This document shows positions 1 through 9,783 of a stretch of 64,000 bases of DNA, piece by piece. The translations under genes were made by a program, and so were the position numbers. The notes below the pieces were generated by a model. It was given only the letters and a program-made list of their open reading frames with translations. It was not told the DNA's origin and did not search any database. Position 1 is the stretch's first letter. Each line of letters opens with the position of its first letter. This DNA comes from Wenyingzhuangia gilva (GTDB lineage Bacteria; Bacteroidota; Bacteroidia; Flavobacteriales; Flavobacteriaceae). The DNA is taken from contig NZ_JAUMIT010000001.1 of NCBI RefSeq assembly GCF_030519655.1, forward strand, positions 62,001 to 126,000, in the 5' to 3' direction.

Positions 1-104
1 ACAAAAGAATACCACTTTTTCACATTGCCTCTTACCTAAACATCAAACCAGAATCATTAAGCAGGATAAGAAAACAAATGAGTTTAACAAAAAAAAACTC
101 ATAA
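1..104 (+). CDS. Crp/Fnr-family regulator, C-terminal fragment (cut by window edge)
   Basis: Frame 3 from base 3 to the TAA at 102-104 gives the last 33 residues of a protein. They contain IPLFHIASYLNIKPESLSR, nearly identical to the C-terminal helix-turn-helix of the next gene (IPLYHIASYLGVKPESLSR). The match shows directly that this is a second, tandem member of the same Crp-like regulator family. The N-terminal cyclic-nucleotide-binding-like domain would lie outside the window. Its effector cannot be told from the fragment. Confidence is limited only by the short length. Confidence 0.75.
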   Translation, partial: KRIPLFHIASYLNIKPESLSRIRKQMSLTKKNS

Positions 105-178
105 ACAACTTATTTTCTGTTAGTTATTTTTTTAATACTCAAAACAACTATTATTTATTTTATTATTAATTTTTAATG

Positions 179-186
179 TAATTTTG
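179..186 (+). promoter_or_regulatory. Candidate -7 box for the Crp-like gene
   Basis: TAATTTTG fits the Bacteroidota -7 consensus TAnnTTTG. It lies about 140 bases upstream of the regulator start in an otherwise AT-rich gap (105-327) where I see no gene. No clear -33 TTG is present at the expected distance, so this is a weak call. Confidence 0.35.
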
Positions 187-327
187 CTAACCTATTAAAG
201 AAAAATTAACAAAGTTGTAAAACGGATTTATTATTGTATTGATATATAAATACCTGCTAAAATTTATATAGTTATCTGTACTATGTTAGATATTACAATT
301 ATAAACCCACCCTAAATCATTTGAGTA

Positions 328-903
328 ATGCTTTATAAAATAAAAGAGTACTACAAAAAGAGAGGCGTTATTATTCCCGAAAATGAATTTGATATCATTT
401 CTGAATTTCTTCAATGTAGATCTTTAAAGAAAAAAGAATTTTTCTACAAAACTGGAGATACTAACACTTCTGCGGCATACATCCTTAAAGGAGCTGTGAG
501 AGTATTTATTACTGACAAACAAAAAACAGAATACAATCGTTTTTTTGCATTTGAAGATTGGTGGATAGGAGAATACCATCAAATAATGAACAACCTACCT
601 TCTAAAACGAGCATACAAGCCCTTGAAAAAACAGAAATGATTGAAATAACAAAGGAAGCCTTTGATGTTATTTTAGAAAATTGCCCTGTATTTACAAGAG
701 CCACTTTTAACTTTTATTTAAAAAATTATGCCAACCTTTTAGAAAAAGAAGAAATTAAAAAAACGTTAACCATAGAAGATTTGTATCTAGATCTTTTAAA
801 AAACAAACCAGAAATTTTAAAAAGAATTCCGCTTTATCACATTGCAAGTTATTTGGGCGTTAAACCTGAGTCTCTTAGTAGGGTTAAAAAGAAATTTCAA
901 TAA
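328..903 (+). CDS. Crp/Fnr-family transcriptional regulator
   Basis: This 191-residue protein has the Crp/Fnr layout. A cNMP-binding-like beta barrel spans about residues 25-115 (a KEFFYKTGD...AAYILKGAVRVF stretch), a dimerisation helix follows, and a short C-terminal helix-turn-helix includes HIASYLGVKPESLSRVKK. Family members bind DNA as dimers and respond to varied ligands. The canonical cAMP-contacting Arg-Ser pair is not evident, so the ligand is unknown. The C-terminus stops right after the recognition helix, as is common for Bacteroidota Crp-like proteins. The tail of a close paralogue lies immediately upstream (ending at 104), which suggests tandem duplication. Confidence 0.9.
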   Translation: MLYKIKEYYKKRGVIIPENEFDIISEFLQCRSLKKKEFFYKTGDTNTSAAYILKGAVRVFITDKQKTEYNRFFAFEDWWIGEYHQIMNNLPSKTSIQALEKTEMIEITKEAFDVILENCPVFTRATFNFYLKNYANLLEKEEIKKTLTIEDLYLDLLKNKPEILKRIPLYHIASYLGVKPESLSRVKKKFQ

Positions 904-946
904 ATCCTATCGGTAAAATTTAATTTTATCGCTTTCATTATTTGCT

Positions 947-980
947 TTGATTTTATAACCATTCATTTTACGTATCTTTG
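947..980 (+). promoter_or_regulatory. Promoter of der (-33 TTG / -7 TATCTTTG)
   Basis: TATCTTTG at 973-980 fits the Bacteroidota -7 box TAnnTTTG. A TTG at 947-949 lies 26 bases upstream, the expected -33 to -7 distance. Initiation about 7 bases downstream of the -7 box would give a very short leader before the ATG at 998. Confidence 0.6.
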
Positions 981-997
981 CACAAAATTTACATTTC

Positions 998-2317
998 ATG
1001 AATAGTATTGTAGCCATAGTAGGAAGACCAAATGTAGGAAAATCTACGTTATTTAATAGATTGATTCAGCGTAGAGAAGCTATTGTTGATGACGTTAGTG
1101 GTGTTACAAGAGACAGACATTATGGTAAAAGTGATTGGAATGGAAAAGAATTTTCTTTAATTGATACTGGAGGATATGTAGAAGGATCTGACGATATTTT
1201 TGAAGAAGAAATTAGAAAGCAAGTTATTTTAGCACTTGAAGAATGTGATATTATTGTTTTTGTAGTTGATGTTACTGCAGGAATTACTCCTTTAGATGAG
1301 ACTGTTGCTATTCTTTTAAGAAAAACTAAAAAACCTGTTTTTGTAGCTATCAACAAAGTTGATAACGCTATGAGAGAATCTGATGCCTATGAATTCTACA
1401 ATCTAGGTTTAGGTGATTTTTACACCATTTCATCAATTAATGGAGGTGGTACTGGAGAATTATTAGATGCTTTGGTAAAAGAAATGCCTGAAAAAGATGA
1501 AGATGACACAGACATTAACCCTAGTGATGAATTACCAAGATTTGCGGTTGTGGGAAGACCAAATGCAGGAAAATCATCTTTTATAAATGCCTTAATTGGA
1601 AAAGACAGAAATATTGTAACTGATATTGCTGGAACTACAAGAGACACTATTGATACTGTTTATAATAAATTTGGTTTTGATTTTAAACTAGTAGATACTG
1701 CTGGAATTAGAAAAAAATCAAAGGTTAAAGAAGATATTGAATTTTACTCTGTAATGAGAGCGGTTAGAGCTATTGAGTATTGTGATGTTGCTATTTTAAT
1801 GGTAGATGCTACTCGTGGTTTTGAAGGTCAAGATCAAAATATTTTTTGGTTGGCTCAAAAAAACCGTAAAGGAATTGTGATTTTGGTTAACAAATGGGAT
1901 TTGCTAGACAAAGAAACAAATACCATGAAAAAGTGTGAGGAAATGATTCGTAAAGAAATTGCTCCTTTTACAGATGTTCCTATTATTTTCACCTCAACCA
2001 TTACAAAACAACGTTTGTTAAAAGCTTTAGAGACTGCTGTTGAAGTTCACAAAAGCAGAAGTAATAAAATACAAACAAGCAAACTAAACGAAACGATGTT
2101 AGAGGTGATTCAAAACTACCCACCTCCTGCTGTAAAAGGAAAATACATTAAAGTTAAATACTGTATGCAATTACCAACGCCAACACCTCAGTTTGCGTTC
2201 TTTGCTAATTTACCTCAATATATTAGAGAGCCATATAAGCGTTTCTTAGAAAATAAAATGAGAGAAATTTACGATTTTAAAGGAGTACCAATTACTATTT
2301 ATTTTAGACAAAAATAG
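998..2317 (+). CDS. der: Ribosome biogenesis GTPase Der (EngA)
   Basis: Der is an essential tandem-GTPase that acts in maturation of the 50S ribosomal subunit. The 439-residue protein shows two G domains. The first P-loop is GRPNVGKS at residues 9-16 with DTGGYVEG (G3) and NKVD (G4). The second is GRPNAGKS at 186-193 with DTAGIRKK and NKWD. A C-terminal KH-like domain follows from about residue 360. Length and motif order match the family. The gene has its own promoter just upstream and stands alone. Confidence 0.97.
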   Translation: MNSIVAIVGRPNVGKSTLFNRLIQRREAIVDDVSGVTRDRHYGKSDWNGKEFSLIDTGGYVEGSDDIFEEEIRKQVILALEECDIIVFVVDVTAGITPLDETVAILLRKTKKPVFVAINKVDNAMRESDAYEFYNLGLGDFYTISSINGGGTGELLDALVKEMPEKDEDDTDINPSDELPRFAVVGRPNAGKSSFINALIGKDRNIVTDIAGTTRDTIDTVYNKFGFDFKLVDTAGIRKKSKVKEDIEFYSVMRAVRAIEYCDVAILMVDATRGFEGQDQNIFWLAQKNRKGIVILVNKWDLLDKETNTMKKCEEMIRKEIAPFTDVPIIFTSTITKQRLLKALETAVEVHKSRSNKIQTSKLNETMLEVIQNYPPPAVKGKYIKVKYCMQLPTPTPQFAFFANLPQYIREPYKRFLENKMREIYDFKGVPITIYFRQK

Positions 2318-2388
2318 ACTGTTATTAATGATTACATTTTACGACCTATATTTTGTAAATTCATTCTGAAATACATAAATAAAGGTAT

Positions 2389-4773
2389 ATGTATATTTTA
2401 AAAAGTCCAATAATCAATAAAGAATTACCTATCAAAATTCATATTAGTTTTGATAGCATTTTTGAGTATCTGGAAAATCAGGCAAAAAATACGGGAAGTA
2501 TTTTCCACGATTCTGCCATGAAATTGCTTCAGGAAGCGAATCAATATCCAGAACTTAAAGAAGGATTTACTGATTTCTCTTTATTAAAAACTTACGAACA
2601 TCAAATACAGAAGTTACTCTCTATTTTATTTCCAGACCTTTTACAAACCAACGAAATAAAAGCAGCCTCTATTCCTTTTGATATGACTGCTTTTATGCTC
2701 TCTAAAAGATTTAGAGCCATTATAGAGAATGCTGGTGATGATTTTAAATACGAAATAAGAAACTTTGATACCAAAAACATGTACATCCTTACTTGCGTGT
2801 ACATATTAAGTTCTTACTACAACGAAAAAATAGATTTTAAAAGGCCTTTTTTTTATGATATTCCCGATGTAAAAAACAACACCATCAAAACTTATAGAGC
2901 TTTATACAATGCAGATTTTGCAAAAATTATAAAAACAGACAACACTCCAGAATTAACCAAAGATGACATCAAACTTTTATTAAGAAATTTTGATAATATA
3001 GATATTTGGAAAGAAAAATTCCCTCCCAATTCATATATTTTTAAAGGTTTTGGAATTATTAATCTTTTTGATGTTACCCAAGACGAAACCATTTCTAACA
3101 TCAAAAACACTGTCATTAAAAGAGACATCAACACACTTGGGAATCTTGAAAAAAATTTACAGAAATTACTTGATATTCCAGATCTAAAAATGGGGATTTC
3201 TATTTATAATAAAGAAGAAGGAAGTAGGAATGTAAACTTTATAAAAACTAAAATTAATCATAGTCTTATTTCTAAAGAATATCATTGTGATGTTAAAGAT
3301 TACTTTTGTCAAAATATTAAAAATCGTGTTTTTAACGACTATTTAATTACCAGTATTGCGGATGTTGATGAATATAAAAAGAATTCAAATGAAGATGAAT
3401 TTTACAAATCCATAAACTCTAAAAACATCAAAAGTCTTGTACTCGTTCCCATAGTACTAGACAATGATTATATTGCTGTATTAGAATTAGCATCGCCAAA
3501 AAGCTATGCTTTAAATTCTGTAAATGCTAATAAGCTAAAAGACATTTTACCAGTATTAAACATTAGTTTACAAAAAGCTATTGATGAACGTCAAAATTTA
3601 TTAGAGTCTGTTATTCAAGAAAATTACACCACCATTCACCCTAGTGTAAAATGGAAGTTTTACAATGCTGCAGATGAATACTTACTAAACAATAGCCAAA
3701 ACAACCATACCAAACTGAAAAACATCACCTTTAAAAATGTATATCCATTATATGGACAATGTGATGTAAAAGATTCTTCAGCATCAAGAAACAAAGCCAT
3801 TCAAGATGATTTAAGTTCTCAATTAAAAGATACTATTTTCTTATTTGAAAAAATTCATCAAAAAGAAAAACTATTGATTTATGATGAAATTATTTACCGT
3901 TTACATAAAACTTTAAAATCAATTAAAAATGGTATCAAAACTACTGATGAGTTACAAATCACAGATTTTTTTAAAGAGGATATTTACCCTGTTTTAAATC
4001 ATTTAAAAGAACATCACACGTTCATCAAAAATGATATTATTGACTACGAAAACAAAATTGATCCAGTTTTAAAGATTGTATATAAAAAACGTAAAGCCTA
4101 CGAGGATTTTATTTCTAATTTGAATAGTAGTTTGGCTAAACATTTAGACCATGCTCAAAAAGAAGCACAAGCATTTTATCCACATTATTACGAACGCTTT
4201 AAAACCGATGGTTTAGACTACAATATTTATATAGGTGAAAGTATTAGTAATACAAAAGAATTTCATCCTATATACATTAAAAACATCAAACTTTGGCAAT
4301 TGATTCAGCAATGTGAACTTGAAAAAATTGCAAAACAAATTGATCTTAAACATCAAGATATTAGCTTACAAGTCACCTCTTTAATTCTAGTCAATTCTCA
4401 ACATTTAGATATTAAATTTAGAATGGATGAGAAAAAATTTGATGTAGATGGAGCTTATAATATGCGATATGAAATTATTAAGAAAAGGATTGATAAATCA
4501 TACATCAAAGGAACCAAAGAACGATTGACCCAAACAGGTAAATTAGCCATTGTTTATACACACGAATACGACTTAGAAGAGTATTTAAAATACATTGAAT
4601 ACTTAACCCAACAAAACTATTTTACGGAAGAAATAGAACATTTGGATATTGAAGATTTACAAGGGGTTTCTGGTCTAAAAGCGATTAGAGTAGGGATTAA
4701 CTATCAAAAGGAAAACAACAATTTATTGTCTTTTGAAAATCTACTAAAAGCAACTAAGCTAATTACTGAATAA
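2389..4773 (+). CDS. Large GAF-domain protein
   Basis: This 794-residue protein has no signal peptide or obvious membrane segment, so it is probably cytoplasmic. A GAF-like sensor domain can be read at about residues 255-400 (SLISKEYHCDV... to ...SLVLVPIVLDNDYIAVLELASP), the usual beta-sheet core ending in a VLELAS-type strand. The long flanks are rich in charged helices and match no family I can name. No kinase, cyclase or DNA-binding output domain is visible. It is convergent with the HD-PycTM gene, with only 4 bases between their stop codons. Proteins of this size and layout occur in many Flavobacteriaceae, but I know of no assigned function. Confidence 0.75.
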   Translation: MYILKSPIINKELPIKIHISFDSIFEYLENQAKNTGSIFHDSAMKLLQEANQYPELKEGFTDFSLLKTYEHQIQKLLSILFPDLLQTNEIKAASIPFDMTAFMLSKRFRAIIENAGDDFKYEIRNFDTKNMYILTCVYILSSYYNEKIDFKRPFFYDIPDVKNNTIKTYRALYNADFAKIIKTDNTPELTKDDIKLLLRNFDNIDIWKEKFPPNSYIFKGFGIINLFDVTQDETISNIKNTVIKRDINTLGNLEKNLQKLLDIPDLKMGISIYNKEEGSRNVNFIKTKINHSLISKEYHCDVKDYFCQNIKNRVFNDYLITSIADVDEYKKNSNEDEFYKSINSKNIKSLVLVPIVLDNDYIAVLELASPKSYALNSVNANKLKDILPVLNISLQKAIDERQNLLESVIQENYTTIHPSVKWKFYNAADEYLLNNSQNNHTKLKNITFKNVYPLYGQCDVKDSSASRNKAIQDDLSSQLKDTIFLFEKIHQKEKLLIYDEIIYRLHKTLKSIKNGIKTTDELQITDFFKEDIYPVLNHLKEHHTFIKNDIIDYENKIDPVLKIVYKKRKAYEDFISNLNSSLAKHLDHAQKEAQAFYPHYYERFKTDGLDYNIYIGESISNTKEFHPIYIKNIKLWQLIQQCELEKIAKQIDLKHQDISLQVTSLILVNSQHLDIKFRMDEKKFDVDGAYNMRYEIIKKRIDKSYIKGTKERLTQTGKLAIVYTHEYDLEEYLKYIEYLTQQNYFTEEIEHLDIEDLQGVSGLKAIRVGINYQKENNNLLSFENLLKATKLITE

Positions 4774-4777
4774 TTTT

Positions 4778-5983
4778 TTAGATTCCTAAATTATAAAAAG
4801 AAACTCCAAAAGAAATTACAGAAAGAATAATCCCTGTCATAAAAATGGTATAGGTAATTCTTAATAATTTGTATTTTCTTGCCAATACTACTCCTAGAAA
4901 ATATAAATCTTTGTTTAACGATTTGTACAAATATTCTCGGTCATCAATCAACGCAAACATACTGTCATCAAAAGTTTGTAATGGCATTTTATGAAAGTTT
5001 CCAAAAAACAATAAATTCACTTTTTTATTATCTACATCCTGCTGAGAAAAAGTCCCAGAGGTTACTTTTGGTCTTGTTGATAAAATGGCGAATATAATGG
5101 AAATAACAGCTGTTAAAAGAAAAATAATGGTCGGTGTGATTAAGTAATGATTATCTGCTTTGTCTAATTTAGGAAACAAACTAGATAAGGCTAAAGACAA
5201 AATAATAGCATTTACACTTAACAAAATATTGGCTTTAGAATCTGCAATAGCACTTAATTTTATATGGTTACGTAAAGTAACTCTGTACATGGTTTCAACA
5301 GTCTTATCTGCCTTTTTATCAAAAGCACTCTTCGTCTTTTTAGATTTGTTTTTTTCTCTTTTAAGCAATGCATCATCTTCTTTTTGAATGGCATTTTTTA
5401 ATTTTTTTTCGTTAGATGCCAAGTTTGATGATTTTAAAGCACTCCAATGTCTAAAAGCAAAATCGGTATAAAATTTATGATGTCTTAAAAATTCTGAATT
5501 GCATTGAAACCACTCTACATCTGTCAACGTTTTTCCTTCTAACAACTCCCACTCTGCCCTTAACAATTTACTATCCGATTCAAACGATGAAGTTGCTACG
5601 TGAAACAAATCTGCATCACAAATAATTTCTTCTAACTTATTTTTAGGATTTTGCGGCATTTTTGTAGCTCTAATACAATCAACCACAACCTCAATTTTAT
5701 CTTCATCGTAATGATGATCTTTTAAAAAACTTATTACTTCTTTTACACTTCTTTCTTCGTGTCCCTCTCCTCCTTTTGTATATCCAATGTCATGAAACCA
5801 AGCTGCCAGTAACAAACATTCTTTATCCTCTTCAGAAATATTTTCTTCTTTAGCCAAAGTTTTAGCAGCATCAACCACATCTTGTGTATGCGTTATGCTA
5901 TGATAAATAGTACCTGAAGGTAAATTATGTTTTAAATAACTAACAACATATAATTCTGCAGATTCAACAATAGAAGATTTCAT
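4778..5983 (-). CDS. HD-domain phosphohydrolase fused to a Pycsar-effector-like membrane domain
   Basis: Residues 20-180 form an HD-type phosphohydrolase domain: H28 and H32 precede the metal-binding H64-D65 (AAWFHDIGYT), with H75 and a later CDAD motif near 122-125. HD domains of this class hydrolyse phosphate esters, often of nucleotides. After a lysine-rich linker (190-225), residues 232-401 match the layout of the Pycsar effector membrane domain (PycTM/DUF5706). This has a SDSK/ADSKANILLSVNA-like entry at 247-259 and hydrophobic segments near 252-270, 281-302 and 376-398. It is therefore an inner-membrane protein. No pyrimidine cyclase gene is adjacent. The substrate and any defence role are inference. 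The gene is divergent from the phosphoesterase-barrel gene. Confidence 0.85.
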   Translation of the reverse strand: MKSSIVESAELYVVSYLKHNLPSGTIYHSITHTQDVVDAAKTLAKEENISEEDKECLLLAAWFHDIGYTKGGEGHEERSVKEVISFLKDHHYDEDKIEVVVDCIRATKMPQNPKNKLEEIICDADLFHVATSSFESDSKLLRAEWELLEGKTLTDVEWFQCNSEFLRHHKFYTDFAFRHWSALKSSNLASNEKKLKNAIQKEDDALLKREKNKSKKTKSAFDKKADKTVETMYRVTLRNHIKLSAIADSKANILLSVNAIILSLALSSLFPKLDKADNHYLITPTIIFLLTAVISIIFAILSTRPKVTSGTFSQQDVDNKKVNLLFFGNFHKMPLQTFDDSMFALIDDREYLYKSLNKDLYFLGVVLARKYKLLRITYTIFMTGIILSVISFGVSFYNLGI

Positions 5984-6056
5984 ATCTTTATATTACGATT
6001 TAAAGTAAATTTATTAAAATAAGTTTACTTTTAGTTTATCATTACATCAAATAAAA

Positions 6057-9000
6057 ATGAATTTAATTTCCCTTAAAAATTCACTTCTATTCATTTCTAC
6101 ATTACTAGTAATGAGTTGTGCTACCTACAAAAAACAAATTTCGGAACAATTTATCAACTGGAATGTAAACAAAAAAAACATCAACGAAATAAGTAACATT
6201 TACTTAATTGGAGATGCTGGTGACCTTGCCAAAGGAAATGAAACCTTAGAAAGTTTAAAAAAAGAGCTTTTAAAAGAAGATGAAAATAGTACTGTTATTT
6301 TTTTAGGCGATAATGTGTACCCAAAAGGCATTTCTACCAAAAAAGGAAAAAAACAAAAAGAAGGGATTTCTAAATTAAATGCTCAGTTAGATATTCTAAA
6401 AAAGCACAAAGGAAAAACGTTGTTTATTCCAGGAAATCACGATTGGTATTATGGACTTGATGGTTTAAAAAAACAAGAAAAATTAGTAGAAGATGCCTTA
6501 GGTAAAAACACTTTTTTACCAGAAAATGGTTGTCCGTTAGAAGTGGTTCATTTAAACAAAGAGGTAGATATTATTGTTATAGATTCTCAATGGTTTATTA
6601 CAGATTGGGATACACATCCTAAAATGAACGACAAATGTGATGAAATTAAAACCCGTGAAAAATTTTTTGTAGAATTAGAAGGACTAATCAATAAAAGTCA
6701 GCAAAAAATAACACTCGTTGCCATTCATCATCCAATGATTAGCAAAGGAACTCATGCTGGTGAAAATTCTTTTAAACAGCATATTTTTCCACTCCCTGTA
6801 AACATTCCTTTGCCTGGGTTAGGATCTATTTTTCAATCCATTAGAAAAACAAGTGGTTTAAATTCTCAAGATTTAAATGCTTTTAGGTATCATCAACTAA
6901 TAGAAAGAGTTACTACGCTCGCCAAAGAACATTCTCATCTTATTTTTGTTTCAGGACACGATCATAATTTGCAGTATCTGTATAAAGATGGTATTCCACA
7001 AATTATTAGTGGTGCAGGTTCTAAAACCTCTCCCACTTATTTAGGAAAAGATAAAGGATTTACTTATGGAAAAAACGGATATGCAAAACTAAGCATCTAT
7101 CCACATAAAGAAGTTAGCGTAGCATTTAAAAACAATACAGAAACCATTTTTGAAACCACTGTTTTTAAAGCAGAACCAGAAAAAAAAGAAACATTATATA
7201 ACAACATAAACATCCCTCCTTTTGTAAATGCAACTATTTATCCAAAACAATTAACTGACAAAAACAAAATTTACAGAGCTATTTGGGGACATCATTACAG
7301 AAACGAATACAGCATTCCTGTAAAAGCAAAAACTGTTTTGTTAGACACTTTATATGGTGGATTAACTGTGGTCAAAAAAGGTGGCGGACATCAATCTAAA
7401 TCATTGCGTTTGGTAAATCCCGACGGAAAACAATATGTAATGCGTGCCTTAAAAAAGAGTGCCGTTCGTTTTTTACAAACTGTTGCTTTTAAAAATGATT
7501 ATGTTACCAATCAACTAAAAGACACTTATACCGAAAATATTTTATTCGATTTTTATACTTCTGCACATCCTTACACGCCTTTTATTATTGGTGATTTGTC
7601 TGATCCTATAAATGTTTATCACACCAATCCTAAATTATTTTATGTTCCCAAACAAAATACCTTAATTCCTTATGATGATGAGTTTGGAGATGCTTTGTAC
7701 ATGATTGAGGAAAGACCTGAAGAGGGACAAAAAAAAGTTGCTTCCTTTGGTTTTCCTGATGACATTATTAGTACCGATGATTTGTTTGAAGAACTTAGAG
7801 ACAATAAAAACAATAAATTAGACGAAAAAAATTATGTAACGGCTCGTTTGTTTGATATGATTTTAGGAGATTGGGACAGACATGCCGATCAATGGAGATG
7901 GGCGGTGTTTAAAGATGGAAAACACAAAACATTTAGACCTATTCCTAGAGATAGAGATCAAGCCTTTTCTAACTATGATGGTCCTTTATTAACTACTTTA
8001 ACCACGCTTGTTGATCCGATTAAACTGATGCAAACGTATGATAAAGACATCCGAAACTTATTTAAGTTTAACGATGAACCTTATCCAATCGATGTTTCAC
8101 TTTTACAAGAAAGCAATTACAATATTTGGGAAGAACAAGCCAATTACATCAAACAAAACTTAACTGATGAAATCATCAACAAAGCTTTTGATCAACTACC
8201 TGATGCTGTTAAAAATAAAAATATTGATAACATCAAAGAAGTTCTAAAATACCGAAGAAATCATGTGGTAGAAATTGCCAAAGAATACCGTAAAAGTTTA
8301 GAAAAATTTGCCATTGTTAAAGGAAGTGACAAAGATGATTGGTTTGAAATTACAGCTGACAAAAAAACAACCAAGGTTTGTATTTTTAATATTAAAGACG
8401 GTAAAAAAGAAGATTTACATTTTGCCAAAGAATTTAACAACAAAAACACCAAAGAAATTTGGGTATATGGTTTAGATGATGACGATTATTATGAAGTAAA
8501 AAACATCAGCAAAAAAAGCCCAAAAATACGTTTAATTGGTGGACAAAATCACGACACCTATGAAATTATCAATGCTAAAAACATTAGAGTTCACGATTTT
8601 AAAACCAAGAAAAACACTTTTAAAGGTCGTTTTAAAAAACACTTAACCAACCAATACGACAAGAATATTTATGAGTACAGAAAAGTAAAAGACAATACTT
8701 TAACTGTGTTACCACTTGTGGCTTATAACCCCGATGATGGAATTAATTTTGGTCCTAGCATTGCTTTTACTCACTATGGTTTTAACAGGCAACCTTTTAC
8801 CAATCAACACCATGCAAGTCTTAAATATTTTAGTGCTACCGTTGGTTTTGATTTTGCTCACAAAAGTGAATTTGCCACTTATTACAATCATTGGAATGTA
8901 TTTGTAAAGACAAGATTAACCAGTTCTAATTTTAGCAACAACTTTTTTGGATTTGGGAACAACACCATAAATAATGACAATACTTTAGGCTTGGATTACA

Positions 9001-9719
9001 ACCGAGTAAAATCAGAAATAAAAAGTATAGAACCCGGAATTACTTGGAACAATTTAATGGGAGCTAATTTTAATATTAGTATTCCGATGACCATTTATGA
9101 ACTTGAAGAAACAGACGGAAGATACATCAACACCTTGCCTATTGAGTTTGATGAACAAAATTTTGCAGGAATAAAAACCAGTTTTAACTACGAAAATTAT
9201 GACAGCAAAACATTAACAACATTAGGTTTTGATTTTAATTTAGATACTGGTTGGGATTATAATATTTCTAAAGAATCTTCTTTAGCTTACCTTAAAACCA
9301 ATCTAGGAATGGTGCTACCAATTTCTTTAAATCACAAATGGGTATTTGCGAGTAAAATTCGTTCTCAATTTAATTTTGGTGGTAATTTTCAGCTATATCA
9401 ATCTGCTTTTATTGGAGGAAACAACGGACTAAGAGGTTTTAGAAATGAACGTTTTGCAGGAAAAAGTGCCTTTACTCAAAACTCAAATATTAGATACACC
9501 ATTAATAATATTAAAACCCCAATTCTCCCTATTACTTATGGACTAAGCTTAGGCTATGATTATGGTAGAGTTTGGTTGCCTAGTGAAACATCTGACAGAT
9601 GGCATACTTCTTACGGAACTACTTTATGGTTTAGTGCTCCGTTAGCAAAAATCAATTTTAACTTATTTAACAGTACAGAAGGGTTAAGATTTACCTTTGG
9701 GGTTGGGGTGAATTGGTAA
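6057..9719 (+). CDS. Lipoprotein with metallophosphoesterase, kinase-like and BamA-type barrel domains
   Basis: The 1220-residue protein begins with an SPII signal peptide (LVMSCAT lipobox, Cys 21). Residues 45-330 carry calcineurin-like phosphoesterase motifs: GDAGD (about 51), GDNVYPKG (83), GNHDWYYG (125), HHP (223) and GHDH (300). Residues 880-1220 look like an Omp85/surface-antigen barrel, with the LRGFRNERF motif near 1124 and a terminal aromatic residue. The 540-residue region between is usually left unnamed. It contains KKGGGHQSKSLRL followed by YVMRALKKS (440-462), GDWDRH (604-609) and PRDRDQAF (about 629-636). These resemble nucleotide-binding and catalytic motifs of HipA/Fam20/CotH-like kinases. 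The predicted location is the outer membrane. The substrate is unknown. Confidence 0.85.
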   Translation: MNLISLKNSLLFISTLLVMSCATYKKQISEQFINWNVNKKNINEISNIYLIGDAGDLAKGNETLESLKKELLKEDENSTVIFLGDNVYPKGISTKKGKKQKEGISKLNAQLDILKKHKGKTLFIPGNHDWYYGLDGLKKQEKLVEDALGKNTFLPENGCPLEVVHLNKEVDIIVIDSQWFITDWDTHPKMNDKCDEIKTREKFFVELEGLINKSQQKITLVAIHHPMISKGTHAGENSFKQHIFPLPVNIPLPGLGSIFQSIRKTSGLNSQDLNAFRYHQLIERVTTLAKEHSHLIFVSGHDHNLQYLYKDGIPQIISGAGSKTSPTYLGKDKGFTYGKNGYAKLSIYPHKEVSVAFKNNTETIFETTVFKAEPEKKETLYNNINIPPFVNATIYPKQLTDKNKIYRAIWGHHYRNEYSIPVKAKTVLLDTLYGGLTVVKKGGGHQSKSLRLVNPDGKQYVMRALKKSAVRFLQTVAFKNDYVTNQLKDTYTENILFDFYTSAHPYTPFIIGDLSDPINVYHTNPKLFYVPKQNTLIPYDDEFGDALYMIEERPEEGQKKVASFGFPDDIISTDDLFEELRDNKNNKLDEKNYVTARLFDMILGDWDRHADQWRWAVFKDGKHKTFRPIPRDRDQAFSNYDGPLLTTLTTLVDPIKLMQTYDKDIRNLFKFNDEPYPIDVSLLQESNYNIWEEQANYIKQNLTDEIINKAFDQLPDAVKNKNIDNIKEVLKYRRNHVVEIAKEYRKSLEKFAIVKGSDKDDWFEITADKKTTKVCIFNIKDGKKEDLHFAKEFNNKNTKEIWVYGLDDDDYYEVKNISKKSPKIRLIGGQNHDTYEIINAKNIRVHDFKTKKNTFKGRFKKHLTNQYDKNIYEYRKVKDNTLTVLPLVAYNPDDGINFGPSIAFTHYGFNRQPFTNQHHASLKYFSATVGFDFAHKSEFATYYNHWNVFVKTRLTSSNFSNNFFGFGNNTINNDNTLGLDYNRVKSEIKSIEPGITWNNLMGANFNISIPMTIYELEETDGRYINTLPIEFDEQNFAGIKTSFNYENYDSKTLTTLGFDFNLDTGWDYNISKESSLAYLKTNLGMVLPISLNHKWVFASKIRSQFNFGGNFQLYQSAFIGGNNGLRGFRNERFAGKSAFTQNSNIRYTINNIKTPILPITYGLSLGYDYGRVWLPSETSDRWHTSYGTTLWFSAPLAKINFNLFNSTEGLRFTFGVGVNW

Positions 9720-9783
9720 ATTGTGAGTAGTGAGTAAAACTCAATATTCAACTCCACAACTCAACAGTTAAACTTTTCAACAA
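9720..9783. repeat. Degenerate phrase-like spacer repeat
   Basis: The gap between the convergent barrel and recJ genes holds related short words (GTGAGTAGTGAGTA, CTCAATATTCAACTC, CAACTCAACAG). This looks like the word-repeat spacers often seen between flavobacterial genes. No clear terminator stem was found. Confidence 0.35.

Noticed and set aside
1120-1356. Antisense open frame inside der
   Set aside because: It lies wholly opposite a well-conserved gene, has no recognisable motifs, and is explained as a shadow of the coding strand. The same holds for the other long open frames opposite or out of frame with named genes.
4778-5983. A complete Pycsar anti-phage system
   Set aside because: Only the effector-like membrane domain is present. 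No uridylate or cytidylate cyclase gene lies on either side; the neighbours are a GAF protein and a phosphoesterase-barrel gene.
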